From: Phytoseiulus persimilis
Lineage: Eukaryota; Arthropoda; Arachnida; Mesostigmata; Phytoseiidae
Direction: 5' to 3'
DNA: 64,000 bases
Assembly (NCBI GenBank): GCA_037576195.1
Contig: CM075103.1
Location: forward strand, 558,001 to 622,000
Shown here: piece by piece, positions 12,241-25,400 of the stretch
How the letters are laid out: each line of letters opens with the position of its first letter
Position numbering within the stretch: the stretch's first letter is position 1
Notes under the pieces: model-generated
Told to the model about the DNA's origin: nothing
Databases searched by the model: none
The model's input: the letters and a program-made list of their open reading frames with translations, nothing else
Made by a program: the position numbers and the translations under genes

Positions 12241-15200
12241 GTCGCGACATCGGTTATAATTTCATGGGTACCAAGGCTACTCTGTGATCCGTAGTGCAAT
12301 TGCTTTCACTTGCTCGACAGATCCACACCACGGATTTGATGTTCCGCTATATTCACTGTTCAAATTATAGCACACCTTGCGCGCAACAAAACATCCTTAG
12401 CCCACGGACGTCGTCTGCAGTCGGTCCTCTCCCTCGGAGCGCGGCGGCGCCACAGCATGTTCTCATGCTGAAATCCAATGCTTCCTCCTGAATCCTTTGA
12501 AGTTGGTGCTCGAGAAGCTGCAGAGTTCCTTCCAAGGAATCTTAGCGAGCAAGCAAAACGGGGAAACTGAATCTGTGGTCGCTCGCGTTCACTAAAGGAT
12601 GAAGCCACGCGATGCGATCGAGAATCAGGATTATTGAAAGCGGAGGACAGAGTCGGCACATTACAGGCCCCAATGCTTCCGTTGTGGGAGGAATGTGGTA
12701 TGATGAGTTCCGATGCTGGTCTTGGTGTTCTATTCTCAGGGGTCTCTCTTCCCGGTCTTCCTTCACAGGAAGAGCGGAATCGGTTTTCATCATTCGGGTT
12801 TCCTTGCATCCTGTCAGGAAACGACGAACATTCAGCGTTCATGCACAACCTTCCCCCTCCCCCACAGGCACAGTGAAGTCACGATTTGAACGGGTGATCG
12901 TTTCACACCGAAGTTCCCGAGCTTCGGCTATTTTCGTCCGGCTCATCGGACTCTTTCATGTAGATCACCGTCACGGTCCGTGCTCCCTCCCTCAATTCGG
13001 TGTCAGAATAGCATTGGACCCCCTTGGAATACTTTAGCCATCGCCCCGGAAGGGTGTCCTGTCCTTCCTCATGGCGGTGTCGCGCTTCGCCCAGAACTGT
13101 TGTCAGAAAAGTTGTCTTCTTCGTGTGATTATTTTCCGAACGTTTCAAGGAAGCCTTGTCACCGCATTTTCGGCCAGGCGTTCGTCCGGGGCCGAGTGGC
13201 GCCGAACCCCCCCTACCAAGGAGAAATATGAACGATCGGTGCTTCTAGGATGGGATGAAGTTCCGAGCCGCTTGAACTAAGACTTCGTATGCGTCGACCA
13301 CAGAGGTTCTTGTTCAATCCTACACCAATCGCGAAGGAATTTTGAAGCGAATGGTAGCAGTTCGAGGTCCAGGGTGGGATGTATCGTGCCAGACCGAGCA
13401 TTCTCAAGCTTGGTGTCCTCTCTCGGATATCGTCTTTAATTGGCATTGGCTCTGCTCCATGAGCGATTTGCAATCGAGTATGGGATAGAAAATAGCTAAA
13501 TTAGGAACCAGAGACTCGCATTGAGACGGAACGCCGATTTCAACCTTGCAGCGTGGTCGTCCCAGCTCAGTCGAGATGGACAGTTCTAAAAGCCGATGAT
13601 GGGAAATCGACTTTACGCGTGAAAGAGTCGATAATAGCGGCAGTGGTTTTGCATGTGGTTCATGATGAAGACATCGTCCTTCCTCCCATTGTGGTGGGTT
13701 CTCCTCTTCTCTCGCTCTGCTCTAGTTCCCTTTCCCCGAATGAGTGCTCGGTAGGGTAGCTGTGCGATTGCTGCTGCTGCTACTTCTACAACTACTACCA
13801 CTACATCTACGAATACATCATCTGTCGTCCATCTCTTCGAGAGTTCTGTGCTTGAATGACTGATTGACCGACTGTCAGAACGATCCAGCTCTCTCAAGGA
13901 CCCGTACAGCACAGCCGAAGCCCGGTCACCTCCTGACAACGGTACTCAGCCGTGATCCGCAGCATAGAACTGAAACCAGCGAGTTTCTCGTCACAGAGGA
14001 ACGGAAGTGCTGATCTTCTAGCTTAAGGACATCATCATGTCCTAAGACCCTACGTAGTGATGAGGCAAGTCGATTCCCGTGGTTCGAATACAGTCGTCCT
14101 CGCGGAACTCTTCAACTTAGATTCTTTTTCCTTCCTCACTGAATTCTCACGACGATTCTCTCTGTCGGTGCAGCCGATCGCAAGTTTGTCACTGTTTACT
14201 CATCAACCTTATCCTCATGCTCGCGACGGGCAGTATTCCTGCCGTGACATTGTCGAGGGAATATCGCTTGAAATAACTCTGGGGCTATTGATTGAGCGAT
14301 ACCTTGTTCCTGGGGAAATTAATGTCCGATCGGAACACACCTGAGATGATTTGGCTCGCTCTTCCGATCAGCATAGCGCGATGACAATCTCGTGCCTCAG
14401 GAGAGCTTGCTGGAATGATTGTGCATAGTTCAGATCATATCGCCATGAGCACGTCCTGTGAATAACATTGGTGGCGGGTTACGCTTCGCGCCGCGAGTCC
14501 AAAGATCGTTTCTCATACATTAGATTCCGCGTGACTCATGCAAGTGTCGCCCGTTAAATATCGAACCGTCATCGATTCGATCGAACCTAGTAATGAAATG
14601 TGAACGAAACATTTTCATGCGCCGCCTGACTCTTGGTCCTTGATGAGGCTCCGGTAGTTGGTTGCGATGGAGCCGAACTGACGCTCCCGGTGGCGATCCC
14701 CAACATAGAGCGAAACTGAACACCGCCAGAGCGGAACTCTCGGAACATGATGGCAGACTCTCGGGAAAAGATCGAATTCTCGTTGAGGGAACCTCCGGAT
14801 CGCCCTCGGCTCAACGTCAGCTATGTTCTCTCTGAGGGAGCTGAGTCGAAGAACATCGACCGAGCTCGTGATGGGGTGAACAGACGTTGAATGGAAAAGC
14901 CGGAACAGGCATATCGATCGTATGCCGCTGACGGAGTTCCGTCAGCTCCTTCCTAAACTGACTTTCGGGCATGCTCTCGGGACTTTGAACCCTTAATTTT
15001 AACGTTCGAGACACACACGGTAGTCAAACTGAAGGGTGGAGAAGGATACGCGGCCCAGAAGCTGTAACGACAATATTAGATACTTCTAGCTATGCTCACT
15101 AAATGCTCGGTGGTTGCCAAGCGCTTCTACGCCGCAGCGAGCTTTGTCTTTGTGTCGACTTCGAGAGAAACTACTAAATACGGTTTCGCTTCGATCGAGC

Positions 15201-16397
15201 GAAGCATATCACTGCTCACCAGTCCACCTGAACTTTCCCAAAGAAAAACGAGCAGCTTCTCGGTTTGTGACCCGAGACATCGGTTCCCATCATGATGGCT
15301 TGATTCGTGATTCCCGTCACCTTGGTGCGGCCCTGGCGAGCATTCTGTGAGTGAGGTTCATGACACAGGCGAGTTTCGTTCGAGGTAGCTTGCGAGGTGA
15401 ATGCTCACGCGGTTAATTGCCCATGTGCACGATGTCGCTCATTCACAAGGACTTTTTTTCGGCGGATTGCCTCATCGGAACGGCTCATGTTTTTTCGTTC
15501 GCGTCAAAGTCCAATTTCATCTGCGAGAGCTAGCATCGCTTGAATACAGAGTGGTGGGATACGAGCTCCCGCCCACCGAGGATGGAGTGCACTCACTGAG
15601 GAAGCAGCGAATGTTCGGCGAACGATCTGCGACACCGAAACGCTGAGCGTGATAGAGTAAGATGATCTCGATGGAAAATAACATTGGACGTTTTCGCGGA
15701 CGCCGAACGGTCTATCAAAACAGCTCAGTGGGTTCGAAACATAAATATGTAGCTCTGGAACAGTTTCATTCCCGGGCATTATTCTTGCCTGGTTGTGCAT
15801 CGAGACCTACTCCACGACATTCGAGCTAAGTAGACATCATCGAATAGCAACTCAAAACGGTGATTGTGTCATTCCGCAAATCGATCCGATGTCTCAGTTC
15901 GGGTACACAAACACCTACTTGAGAGAGTTATCTAAACCCTGGGAATGAATCACATCGTTGATGTTCGGTTTAGTTCTCGGAGCGGCAGAGAGCTCAGTGT
16001 TCTGACCTCCCGTGTTTACAGAGTGTATGGTGCGTGCGATCAAAGTGGAACTAGAGTCGAGTACGGACGAGGGAGACGCTGGATGTACACGTGGGAGAGG
16101 AACGGAGTCGACCAAGATTCATCAATTAAAGTCACATCCGGAATTCGGAAATCAGAAGTTTTGCCGATGAGGTCCGTGAGGATCGCTCACTCTAGCAGGC
16201 TCGCTTTTCTGCTCACACAATTCGGTGAGTACACGCAACCATTTAATATTCGGAATATGTGCCAATTCCGCGACGGAATTTCCAGGGCGATTCTTGAACT
16301 CACGCCAAGATTTCCCTTCCAAAGGAATAACAAGTCTGGAATACCATTCATCGAAATACCTTAAGCGGGACGGACTCTACAGAAACATACGGTCAAT
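12241..16397. other. 4.2-kb region between divergent gamma-tubulin and transporter genes
   Basis: No exon of a known protein was recognised on either strand. Frames up to about 160 codons exist but look random, with no conserved motif or matched splice sites. A short trinucleotide tract lies at 13770-13812. The region should hold both promoters and the 5' UTRs; an upstream non-coding exon of the transporter gene is possible. Confidence 0.5.
13770..13812 (+). repeat. Trinucleotide CTG/CTA-type microsatellite
   Basis: A run of CTG triplets passes into imperfect CTA/CAA/CAT triplets. It is simple sequence with no coding evidence. Confidence 0.7.
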
Positions 16398-19300
16398 ATG
16401 GTTGTACTCGATGAGACAAAAAGCGGGAAGACAAACCATCCTGCTCTAGACAAATTACTATTTAGGCAAGATTTAGGAGATCACGAATCTCCAGCGACTG
16501 TCCAACAGGTGAGTTATCATGGAGTGACCCCTCCCCCCCCCCCACCCTCCGCTCATCATGGGAATCTGACTGGAAGAGGGAGCTCGCGGAGACGGTTGAT
16601 ATCCATCGCTCATGTATGGCGGTTACAGAAGTCCCCCGGACCGCTCAAGGCATCTCGGGCGCCCAACTCCGAGAAGGCCTGCTTGGGCCTTGATTCAAAT
16701 GGTTCGTGCTCACCGTCGTCGTCCTCGCTTCAGAACCGAAGCCCCCGACGCTCGCGCTATGATTCGGAAAACTCATCGTCGAGCGAGTCGTCTTCCTCGG
16801 GGTGTCGGAAAAAGCAGCGTCCGCCGCCAGACGGAGGATGGGGTTGGATGGTGGTGTTGGCGTCGTTTGCCATAAATTTGATCTCGGACGGGGTTTCGTT
16901 ATCGTTCGGAGTTTTTTTGCCCGACTTGACTTCGTACTTCGCCGTTGGTCGAGGTCATGCTGCGTGGGTGGCGAGTTTATTCCTTTCGATGCCTCTGTTG
17001 GCCGGTCCAATCGCCTCTTGGCTCACGGATCGTTACGGGTGCCGACGCGTTTGCATAGTTGGCTCGATAATAGCATCAATAGGTTTCGTACTCTCCTATT
17101 TTTCCAACTCTCTCGCTTTGCTGTACTTGACATTTTCGTTTGCTGGTTTCGGTCTCGCGTTGTGCTACGTGACATCTGTCGTGATCGTGGCGTATTACTT
17201 CGAAAAGAAGCGTTGTCTCGCGACCGGGCTCTCAGTCTGCGGGTCGGGCGTCGGCACTTTTATTTTCGCTCCGCTGACCTACATGCTCGTTGAGGAGTAC
17301 ACTTGGAGGGGAACACTGCTAATCCTGGCCGGATTCTTCCTGAACATGGTGGCATCAGGCGCTCTGATGAGAGACCTCGACGTCCAGCAACACGACAGCG
17401 ACAGTGATGACGAGGAGAACCACAGCGTGATTTCCAGTCGTTGGAACTCCGGGAATCATCTCGACGAGGGGAAAAGGATGTACCATTCCTTGCTGCAATT
17501 GCCCACTTATCTTTCGAACGAAGCTCCGAAACTACCTGTGCAGGTTGGTCGAAGCTGCGAATGTCTCAATTATTCCTCTCTGACGTCGAGCTTGCCGCCG
17601 GATCCAACGAGCCGTTCTCCTTGTCTGCAGGTTCTCACAGAAATGTCGTCCAATGAAAAAGGACACCTCAAATCTCTCCTCGAGCTCTACCCCAACCTGT
17701 GGCATGATGTGCTGAATCAAAATGACGACCCATACTTGACTGTGAAATCTTCTCCACTGTTCAAAACAATCCCGGAGCATCGGGTCTTGGAAGAAGTCTC
17801 CACGCTGTTCTCCAACGATCCGGAAAGGAAAATAAAGTCTGTCGAGACGGTGGAAGTGCTTTCCGAGAATTCCGCGATGCTGCCCAGCGATGCCACAACG
17901 ATTTCCAACGGGAAGAAAGAAACCGTTCTCTCGCTTGATCCGAGCACAGCAAGTAACGGCGTCGTCAGAAGTAGTTTAGCTTGTGCTACGGTGAGCACGA
18001 AGAAATCTTCAAGTTTGCGCCAAACTAGACAGGCTAGCATCGGGCCCCTGCCCTTGTTCTCGAGGGACAGGGCAAACTCTGCGGCCTATCTACGCAACTT
18101 GAGATTGCAGCGGGGCTCTCTCACCTACCGAGGAGCCATGCTCAACATCAAGAGGTCAGACAGGAGGAGGGAATGGATTGATTCGCTCGAAATATATACG
18201 CGAACAGCCTGCTTCCTCGAATCAGCCACTGGAAGGACGGGCCTGTTTCTATTCCAGGTATCGACTGAAGGCTTCTAGCTGTCCAAACATTTATCGAAAT
18301 TCAATGGCTACTATCAATGATCATGACTCTAGTCCATTTGAGTTCTTCGAAGACCTGAGAGATGTCATTTGTGACATGATGGATGTCAGACTGCTGATGA
18401 ATTTCAAGTAAGGAACCGGCGAACGGCCCGCGGAACAACTCAGATAAACTCCCATCTGTACCCGCCCGATCGGTGCAGGAAGAGATTCCCGCCGCGAATA
18501 ATCATGTCTCCACCATAGGCGTGGGGAAGCTTTAAGCCGTTCACTCGACCCGCGCTCCCTCAAAATCGATCAACAAGTACCGTGATTTGTTCCAGATACG
18601 CACTGTTCTGCTTTTCGAACTTTCTACTGAACGCTTGCGTGGACAATCCGTACGTTTACATTCCGGACCACGCCGCGTCACTTCCTTCGGTCCAAGAAGG
18701 TGCTGGCGCCTTCATCATCTCAGTTCTCGGCGTGCTAAACACATTGGGTGTGGTTATTGTTGGATACATAGGCGACAAACCGTGGATCGATCCGAGCCTC
18801 CTGTACGCTTTCTGCACCGTGATTGCTGGTGCAAGTGTGGCGACGATACCACTGCTCCATTCGTACCTTCCCTTGGCAACGGCTTCCGCTATATACGGAT
18901 TCACTATCTCGGCGAATTATACTCTCGTGCCCGAAATCGTCGTGAATCTGATATCATTGGATAACTTTACTGGCGCATACGGATTACTGCTCCTGATACA
19001 AGGCATTGCCAGCCTCATTGGGCCGCCGATTGCCGGTTGGCTTTACGACATCAGCGGTGGGTCTAATCAAGAATCCAATACAATCATATTGCTCCGACGA
19101 CAGAGTTTGTCGAGGGCCGAGGTCGAATGTTTATGTATCCAATATAGCAAACAGAACTGATCGAACCAATTCCTTTAGGATCCTACGATTCCACCTTCTA
19201 CATAAGCGGCATAAGCATCCTGACCTCAGGTCTTTTGGTCATACCCGTTGCGGATTACTGGACAGGCTCAAGTGGACCACGACTTGACGAAGACGGCCCG

Positions 19301-19657
19301 CCTCTGCAGCGCAACGATCGCGAAGCGGAACCGAATGCGGAGTATCGAGGCGATGCGAAGCTTCTCCATCACTCTACCAACGATGACTGCAACAGGGACA
19401 ATCCGTCTCAGCCACTCGTCGTTCGCTACAGCCAAGCCTCTAAACTGAGTGAAGCTCCGCACACTTCGCCGGTGGTTTGTCGTTCTGCAGCGCTATCAAT
19501 CAGCCCGACTAGAGTGAGATTCTGTCTAACTCCCTCACCACCGACAACAACAACCACCTCAGAAACACCATTGGAAACCGTAACGGCAACACCAGCACCG
19601 TCATCATCAGCAGCAGAAGCAGCCGTGACATCGAACGGAAAAAGACCAGTGACCTGA
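16398..19657 (+). CDS. Monocarboxylate transporter (SLC16/MCT family, MFS)
   Basis: A proton-linked or facilitative monocarboxylate transporter of the plasma membrane. Exons are 16398-18154 (possibly split, see below), 18258-18407, 18596-19056 and 19179-19657, all in phase; the stop is TGA at 19655-19657. The MCT hallmark DGGWGW opens transmembrane helix 1 (codon at 16830). The second hallmark, YYFEKKRCLATGLSVCGSG, lies in helix 5. Six helices precede a ~300-residue cytosolic loop rich in Ser and Asp/Glu; six follow from YALFCFSNFLLN onward. RYRLKASSCPNIYRNSM is a segment I associate with arthropod long-loop MCTs. The C-tail is Thr/Pro-rich. Within exon 1, CAACAG/GTGAGT at 16508/16509 and an acceptor at 16628 outline a 120-bp intron whose length is a multiple of three, so the protein is about 908 residues if spliced or 948 if retained. 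The substrate cannot be named from sequence. Confidence 0.93.
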
Positions 19658-22228
19658 ACATCCCGAAACTTTCTGGAGTGACTGGGGCTCTGTGATATCC
19701 ATTTGAATTTTCAGTTCAGAGATACCATACTGAGTGCAGCTTTGTTCCTGGAGGCAACTCTTCCGACAAATTCGAAGCGGAGCTGCTTAGCGCTCTTACA
19801 AGTTCGCGGGATTACAACCGCGGGCTAGCTTCGTAGAAGAGTCGAATTCCTGTGTATCAATCTTGTGGAATTTTATTTCATTCTGTAACTGGATCTTCTA
19901 CAGAGATGGGATTGGACTGCAAGCAGCTCAGATGGAAGTTTTCCTGACGAAATTTTCCAGGACCATCCACGATTCAGGCAGCGCTCGGCATGGCTATCGG
20001 AAAGAGAACAACAATTAGAAAGTAAACGCGAGGTAGTGCAACGCTGACTTGGATAGCGTTGGCGGAGTGTGACATCCATACAATCATAAAATTCGACCGA
20101 ATCGGATTCAGAACACCGCGCTGATTACATACTCGCTGCTGAACGTCTCGACTCTTATCTTCTTGAAATTTGGAGCATTCAATTCTATCGGACCTGAGGA
20201 CTGGGTTTCATGGTGATGGAACTCGAGTTGCAGTCCATTTTCGTTTGGAATCGTCGCCGAGCTATTTCACCAGGACTTGCTCTCCGCTTATTTCCCGTTT
20301 TCTCTACAACCTTCTTTCCGAGAAACTTCTCCACGGCCTTCAAGCCGAAATATTCACCAAACTAGGAAGAGATGGACTGGACGGTCCCGAGTAGCCGCGC
20401 CGACAATTGTAGTTGGTGTCGATTGGGCTGTTCCTGTATTTGTAAACTTCACAAACACGACTCATATTTAGCATCAATGTGCATTCAGAAGCGTGACGGT
20501 CACATTGTTCTATTTCATGCCGATTGTGATGTTTCGTCCTTGACCTGCCGCATATTATGATAGCGGTGACGCCGGTGGAAGGATGAGAAGTTGACGATAG
20601 ACAATGGCTCTCTCACATTTTTGACGTGAGCGATTCCTTTAAGAGATGAAGAATCCCGAAAACTGTGTGATTGAGAGCTTGAAGCCATACTCCGTTTGGC
20701 TGATCTGTATTCCGGAGGGTCTGCATCAAGTAGAACACTTCGGAGTGTGAGTCTTTTTGTATGTATGTAAATGTGGCACTCCTTGGACTCTGCTCGACTT
20801 CGCGGTATCCTGCATCGACATTGGGAGGACAGTATTCAAAACCTCAGCTGTAGCAGCTGTCGAAGAACTACAGACCTCTGTTCGTCGATCATTAGTTGAA
20901 GCACCCTATTGGAGAAAGATCACGAGTTATTGTCTCACCTTCGAGAATCACAAATCATCACGCAGTTCCAAGAAAAACTTCTTTTCTATCTGGAGCGCTT
21001 GTGTCTTGCTTCAATGGCCGGGGTGGAAAGCGACGTGATTCATCTTCAATGAAAATTCTGAGTGAGTTTCGTACGCTCACGGCAGCTCTTAGCCATGATA
21101 CCAGATGAAGAAATGGAGCAACGGTTGAGCTGTGGTATGTTGAGCTCCGAGACAATTTTCCCTGAGTCGAGTCCTTCTCGAAAATCGTATTCTGCAATAA
21201 TCCACCCCAATAACTGGTTTTTTAAAATTTCTTTCGCGTCCAACGCTTGTAGTCGCCATAGTTCATGGCGATAAGGACGGGTTGAGAACTCGAACACGAG
21301 AGTGATTCAGAGGTGACAAGCTTCGGAAAGTCCCGCAATCGTAGCTTTCCTGATTCTCCTGTTCGAAGCTCATGGATGATGAGTTGATGAGTCATCACTC
21401 AAAGCCGCCACCAACGTCGCTTCTGATCGAGGACATTTTCAGCTTCGATTCTCATCGCAGTTTATCTAGTCTCCGAACGTTCCGGGGCACTTTTCCCACG
21501 GGACGAACTTTTCGGTGGATCCGGACCTGGGTGAAACTCAAAACAATACTGTTTCTATGGAAAATACACGAGAATAGTTCATGCGACAGATATGATGAAT
21601 AAAGATGGGATCACGCGATCCAACAGGAGGGAAGAGCAGAAATCAATTTTATTCTCAAAACCAATAAACAACAACTGCGCCCTACAACAGGGCCTACTGG
21701 GCGCTGGCTGAATCAGAGAAACAGCTGGGAGAATTTATGAGTCAGACCGAGACTCACGATCAGCTCGGAAGTTTCTCAAAATCACTTGCGAAATAGCTTC
21801 ATTGAGGGACCTGATCCAGAGCATCGGAATGCAGTCCTCTAAACCAGGAGAGAGAGAAATGAGCAGAGATTGATGATCTTGCGTCCAGGACCAGATCTGC
21901 AACAGAAAGCCGACAGATTCCTACTTGATAAGGCAGGTACGAGAAAAATCGCGATGTCTCGCGTCTCTCGGGTGGAGGCCGAAAAAAGGACCAGAAAGCC
22001 TCCTTTCTTCTCGATCCACGTGAAATGCAACGATCTTCGAATCTGTTATTGTTTCAACGTGACAATGAAGGTTCTGCTCATGGCATGAGCTGTTCTCCTT
22101 CTTGCTCATCCATCCCAGACGCTCGTCGTCAAGGATGTGCCTGCGACAGGCGCAAATGTATTATCGGAACTCGATCAGCGTTTCGTAGGAATCGAAGGGC
22201 CGTCTTGGTTGACTTGTTGAGCCAAACA
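19658..22228. other. Region downstream of the transporter gene, no gene recognised
   Basis: No conserved coding exon was found. Plus-strand AATAAA hexamers at 21598-21603 and 21663-21668 could end a long (about 2 kb) transporter 3' UTR, or belong to an unrecognised short transcript. The minus-strand end of the region adjoins the thioester-protein 3' UTR. Confidence 0.45.
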
Positions 22229-22234
22229 TTTATT
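22229..22234 (-). terminator. Candidate polyadenylation signal of the thioester-protein gene
   Basis: TTTATT on the plus strand reads AATAAA on the minus strand, about 205 bases past the predicted GPI-form stop at 22439-22441. The position is suitable, but a hexamer alone is weak evidence. Confidence 0.5.
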
Positions 22235-22438
22235 CTTCCATTCATTCTATACACAAGTTTCCTGTTCTCCTAATCGTTAACGGGTGCTCCGATTCAGAAT
22301 TGTCGAAGTACTCTCACACGCTGAAAATCTGGTAACACTACATATGTACATTGGCTTTAGAATCGTTGACGTATTTTTTGATTCGATTAAAGCTTCGTCG
22401 TCCTCGGCATCGAGGTCTGAGCTTTCCAAGGGAACTCG

Positions 22439-25400
22439 CTATCGAATGTTCCTCAGCATGACCAGGCAGGTGAGGACTGCTACAGCAGTGAAGGATGACG
22501 CAACGCGAGCCGATGCGTCAGGGTCGGCGGTGTTCCCGTCCGCGGTTTCTCGCTCGAAAGTTGCCTCCACGTCATTACACGAATCCGCGCATTCGTCCTC
22601 GACACAGATGTCGCAAATGCGAGCCTGAAACGGAACGATCCTTAGTAGAGCCGCAGGAATAAATATCGACTCTCCGATACTCCGGGGATATCTCGCTCAC
22701 GGACCTTCTTCGGATGGTAGAATACTCTCGCTGAGTTAGCCAAATTGTAATAATCGTAGATCTTCACAGGTGCTGGCCTCTGATGCGCGACTGCGTATTC
22801 CCTATGAGCTGGCACGGTGACGCAAAGCTCATTCTTTGTGACACGATCGAAGTATATGACAACGTTCGTGTCCCCGTCGTTGGATTCCACTCGTCGGACA
22901 TCGTTCGTCCGATGAATGGAGCTCAACGTATCGTAATCGAAAACATATCCGGAGGGCAGACCGACTTCCATGACCGCCATGTTGGTGGCATTCCCTTCGC
23001 CTCGGTAGTGCGTGCATACCGAGAGCTGCATATAGCTCTCAGTTGAGGTTTTGTCCAGCTGCGGATTCAGGTAGAAGGACGGCTCCTCGGATGTCACCAT
23101 GAGGTTGTATTCCCACGATACTTGAACCACAGCCGTTCCGAAACCGGTGGCTTCAATCTCCACGTACTTCACCTCGGCAGGTAATTCGAGTTTCTGCAAG
23201 ATGAGGGCATTTCTGGAGTCGATCCGCAGCGTTCTCGAGCCGCCAACCTGACCGAATTTCACAGTTGCGTCGATCGATATCGTGGGCGATGCAACAGTTG
23301 CTGCGATACGGGACAAGGCTTCGATAGCGATGATGGTATCTTGTGTTGAGGTGAAACCCCCGTTGCTGTTTTGTTGACCGATCAGCCACTGCATGACGGG
23401 GATCGCCTGGCCGGTGTCCCCTCTACTGATCAGCGACAACAGAGCGTACGCCGTCATTTCGATATCCTTGAAATGCCTCTTGAAGAAGAAATCGGTTTGA
23501 TGAAGATTGTAGTCGGTGATGTTGTGCGTGACCCCAGGATCTTTCCAGTAAATGTGCTGGTCGTCCCGGGTCGCCAAGGATTGAAGTTTGGAGAAGGCTT
23601 GATCTTTATCCGGATTATTCGAAATGTGGAGCGCGTATGATATCAGGGCTGTCACGTAAGGATCCGTTGTGGTACGCAGCTCTCTGAGCAAGAACTCCTC
23701 CGATTGACGTATTTTATCTGGGTAATTATTCCGCACCCTCGCTTCAGACAGAGCGATAACTGTGTATGCGGTGAGTGCAGCACCGCTTCCGGCACCACTC
23801 TGCATCGGTTTGTAAATCACTTGGCCCGGCTCTCTGAAGCTACCGTCGGGGAGATGTTGATCCATCAGCCATTTGGTTGCGTTGCGTAACACCTCCTCAT
23901 CCACTTTAATGTATCTGAAACCGAACGATAATGAAGAAGTTAACCACGGTCGTTACCGCTTCGAGACTGGAGATAGTTGCAACGGTTCGATGCTTTGTTC
24001 GTACGCGAGAACTTACTCTCGGGCGTGTGAGAGCGCCTTCAGCACGAAAGCGGTCAACCAGGTGCTGCCGGACTTGTCGACATTGCCGAAAGCCGAGAAA
24101 GAGCCGTCATCGTGCTTGTAGGTGAGTTGCTTTTGATAACCGTGCTCGATGTTTTTTTGTGCTTGGGCTTCGAGCTGAGGTGTCAGCCGTTTCGATGATT
24201 TCAGGTAGTCTAAGATCACGATGTTTGGCACAAGATCGAGCATGTTCTGCTCGCCACAGCCATGAGGCATTTTCAATAGATCCTTCAGGTTGTTCACAGA
24301 GGGTCCGAGAATGTCACCAACGGCGGTGAGATGAACGCGTTCCGATCCCGGCACCGCGTTTTTGGGGAACGTAACACTGACGTTATACTGGGAAGGCGGA
24401 GCTTGAGAATTCCTCCGTTCTGAAATTGAAATGATCCCTGGAGTCTGCGATCGATGGCAACTAGACATCTCAGAAGCCCATGACAGCCTCGAGGCAGTCT
24501 TGAGCTGCAAGACCTTACCCAATAGGATGGCCTTGTTGAAATATTGAGTTGATCCCTCCGGCAGCACCAAGAGTTTCTTCAGAACTGAGTCGCCACCAAA
24601 GCCGTGACTGCCTGTGATCTTGATATCGATGTAACCGAGTTTTGTGGGTGTTATCAGGAACGACACCGGTGAGCCGTTCTGAGGTTGAACAGTTATCTTC
24701 TTCCGATCGGGTTTCGAAGAAGCCGAAGTGAAGATGAATTCTTTCTTCGAGTTGTCGATGAACACATCGGCTTCGATAGCTTTGTTCCCGTAGTTGAAGA
24801 CGACGCATTGAACGGCAATAGACTCGTCTCTCTTCACTGAATATGGCAAAGAAACTGTGACAAAGAAGGGTCTGAAAGTCGTCACTTTCGCTGCCGTTGG
24901 CGCTATGCCGAGTCCTGTAGTTTGATCCATCGCGAAAGCGGTCACGATCCACGACGTTATGGTGTCAGGAATGATTTCAGAGATAACGGCGCGTCCATCG
25001 GTGCTATCAGGGATGAAAATCGTCAGAACTACTGCTCTTCTCTGGAGTTTTTCAGTTTGCTTCAAATAACTCGCAAATTGTGAGTTGTTCGGTGTAACTT
25101 GATTGGGATGAGTCGTGAGTGCTTGGTCGGTCCAGATTGGGTAAAAATACCGACTGTCATCGCAACACAAACCTGGTGGTGGTATTCGTCCATATCCATG
25201 TTTCAGGGAATCTCGATCTCAATCGGATTCTACCCGGCTCAACGTCTAGTGCCTCGGGCAGCCCAGACGGTGGCAGGGGTTGATTGGTCAGAGTGTTCGT
25301 ATCAAGTCTGATAACATTATCCCGGCCCTCGACTACAGAAAGTTTTGGTCTTCAGGACTTCGTGATTCCCTATCTCTCGGTTTCAATAATCGATATCTCG

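Noticed and set aside
14075..14095. GGTTCGAAT-like tRNA B-box
   Set aside because: No matching A-box, acceptor stem or cloverleaf could be laid out around it. Similar GTTCGAA matches at 15725 and 49287 also failed.
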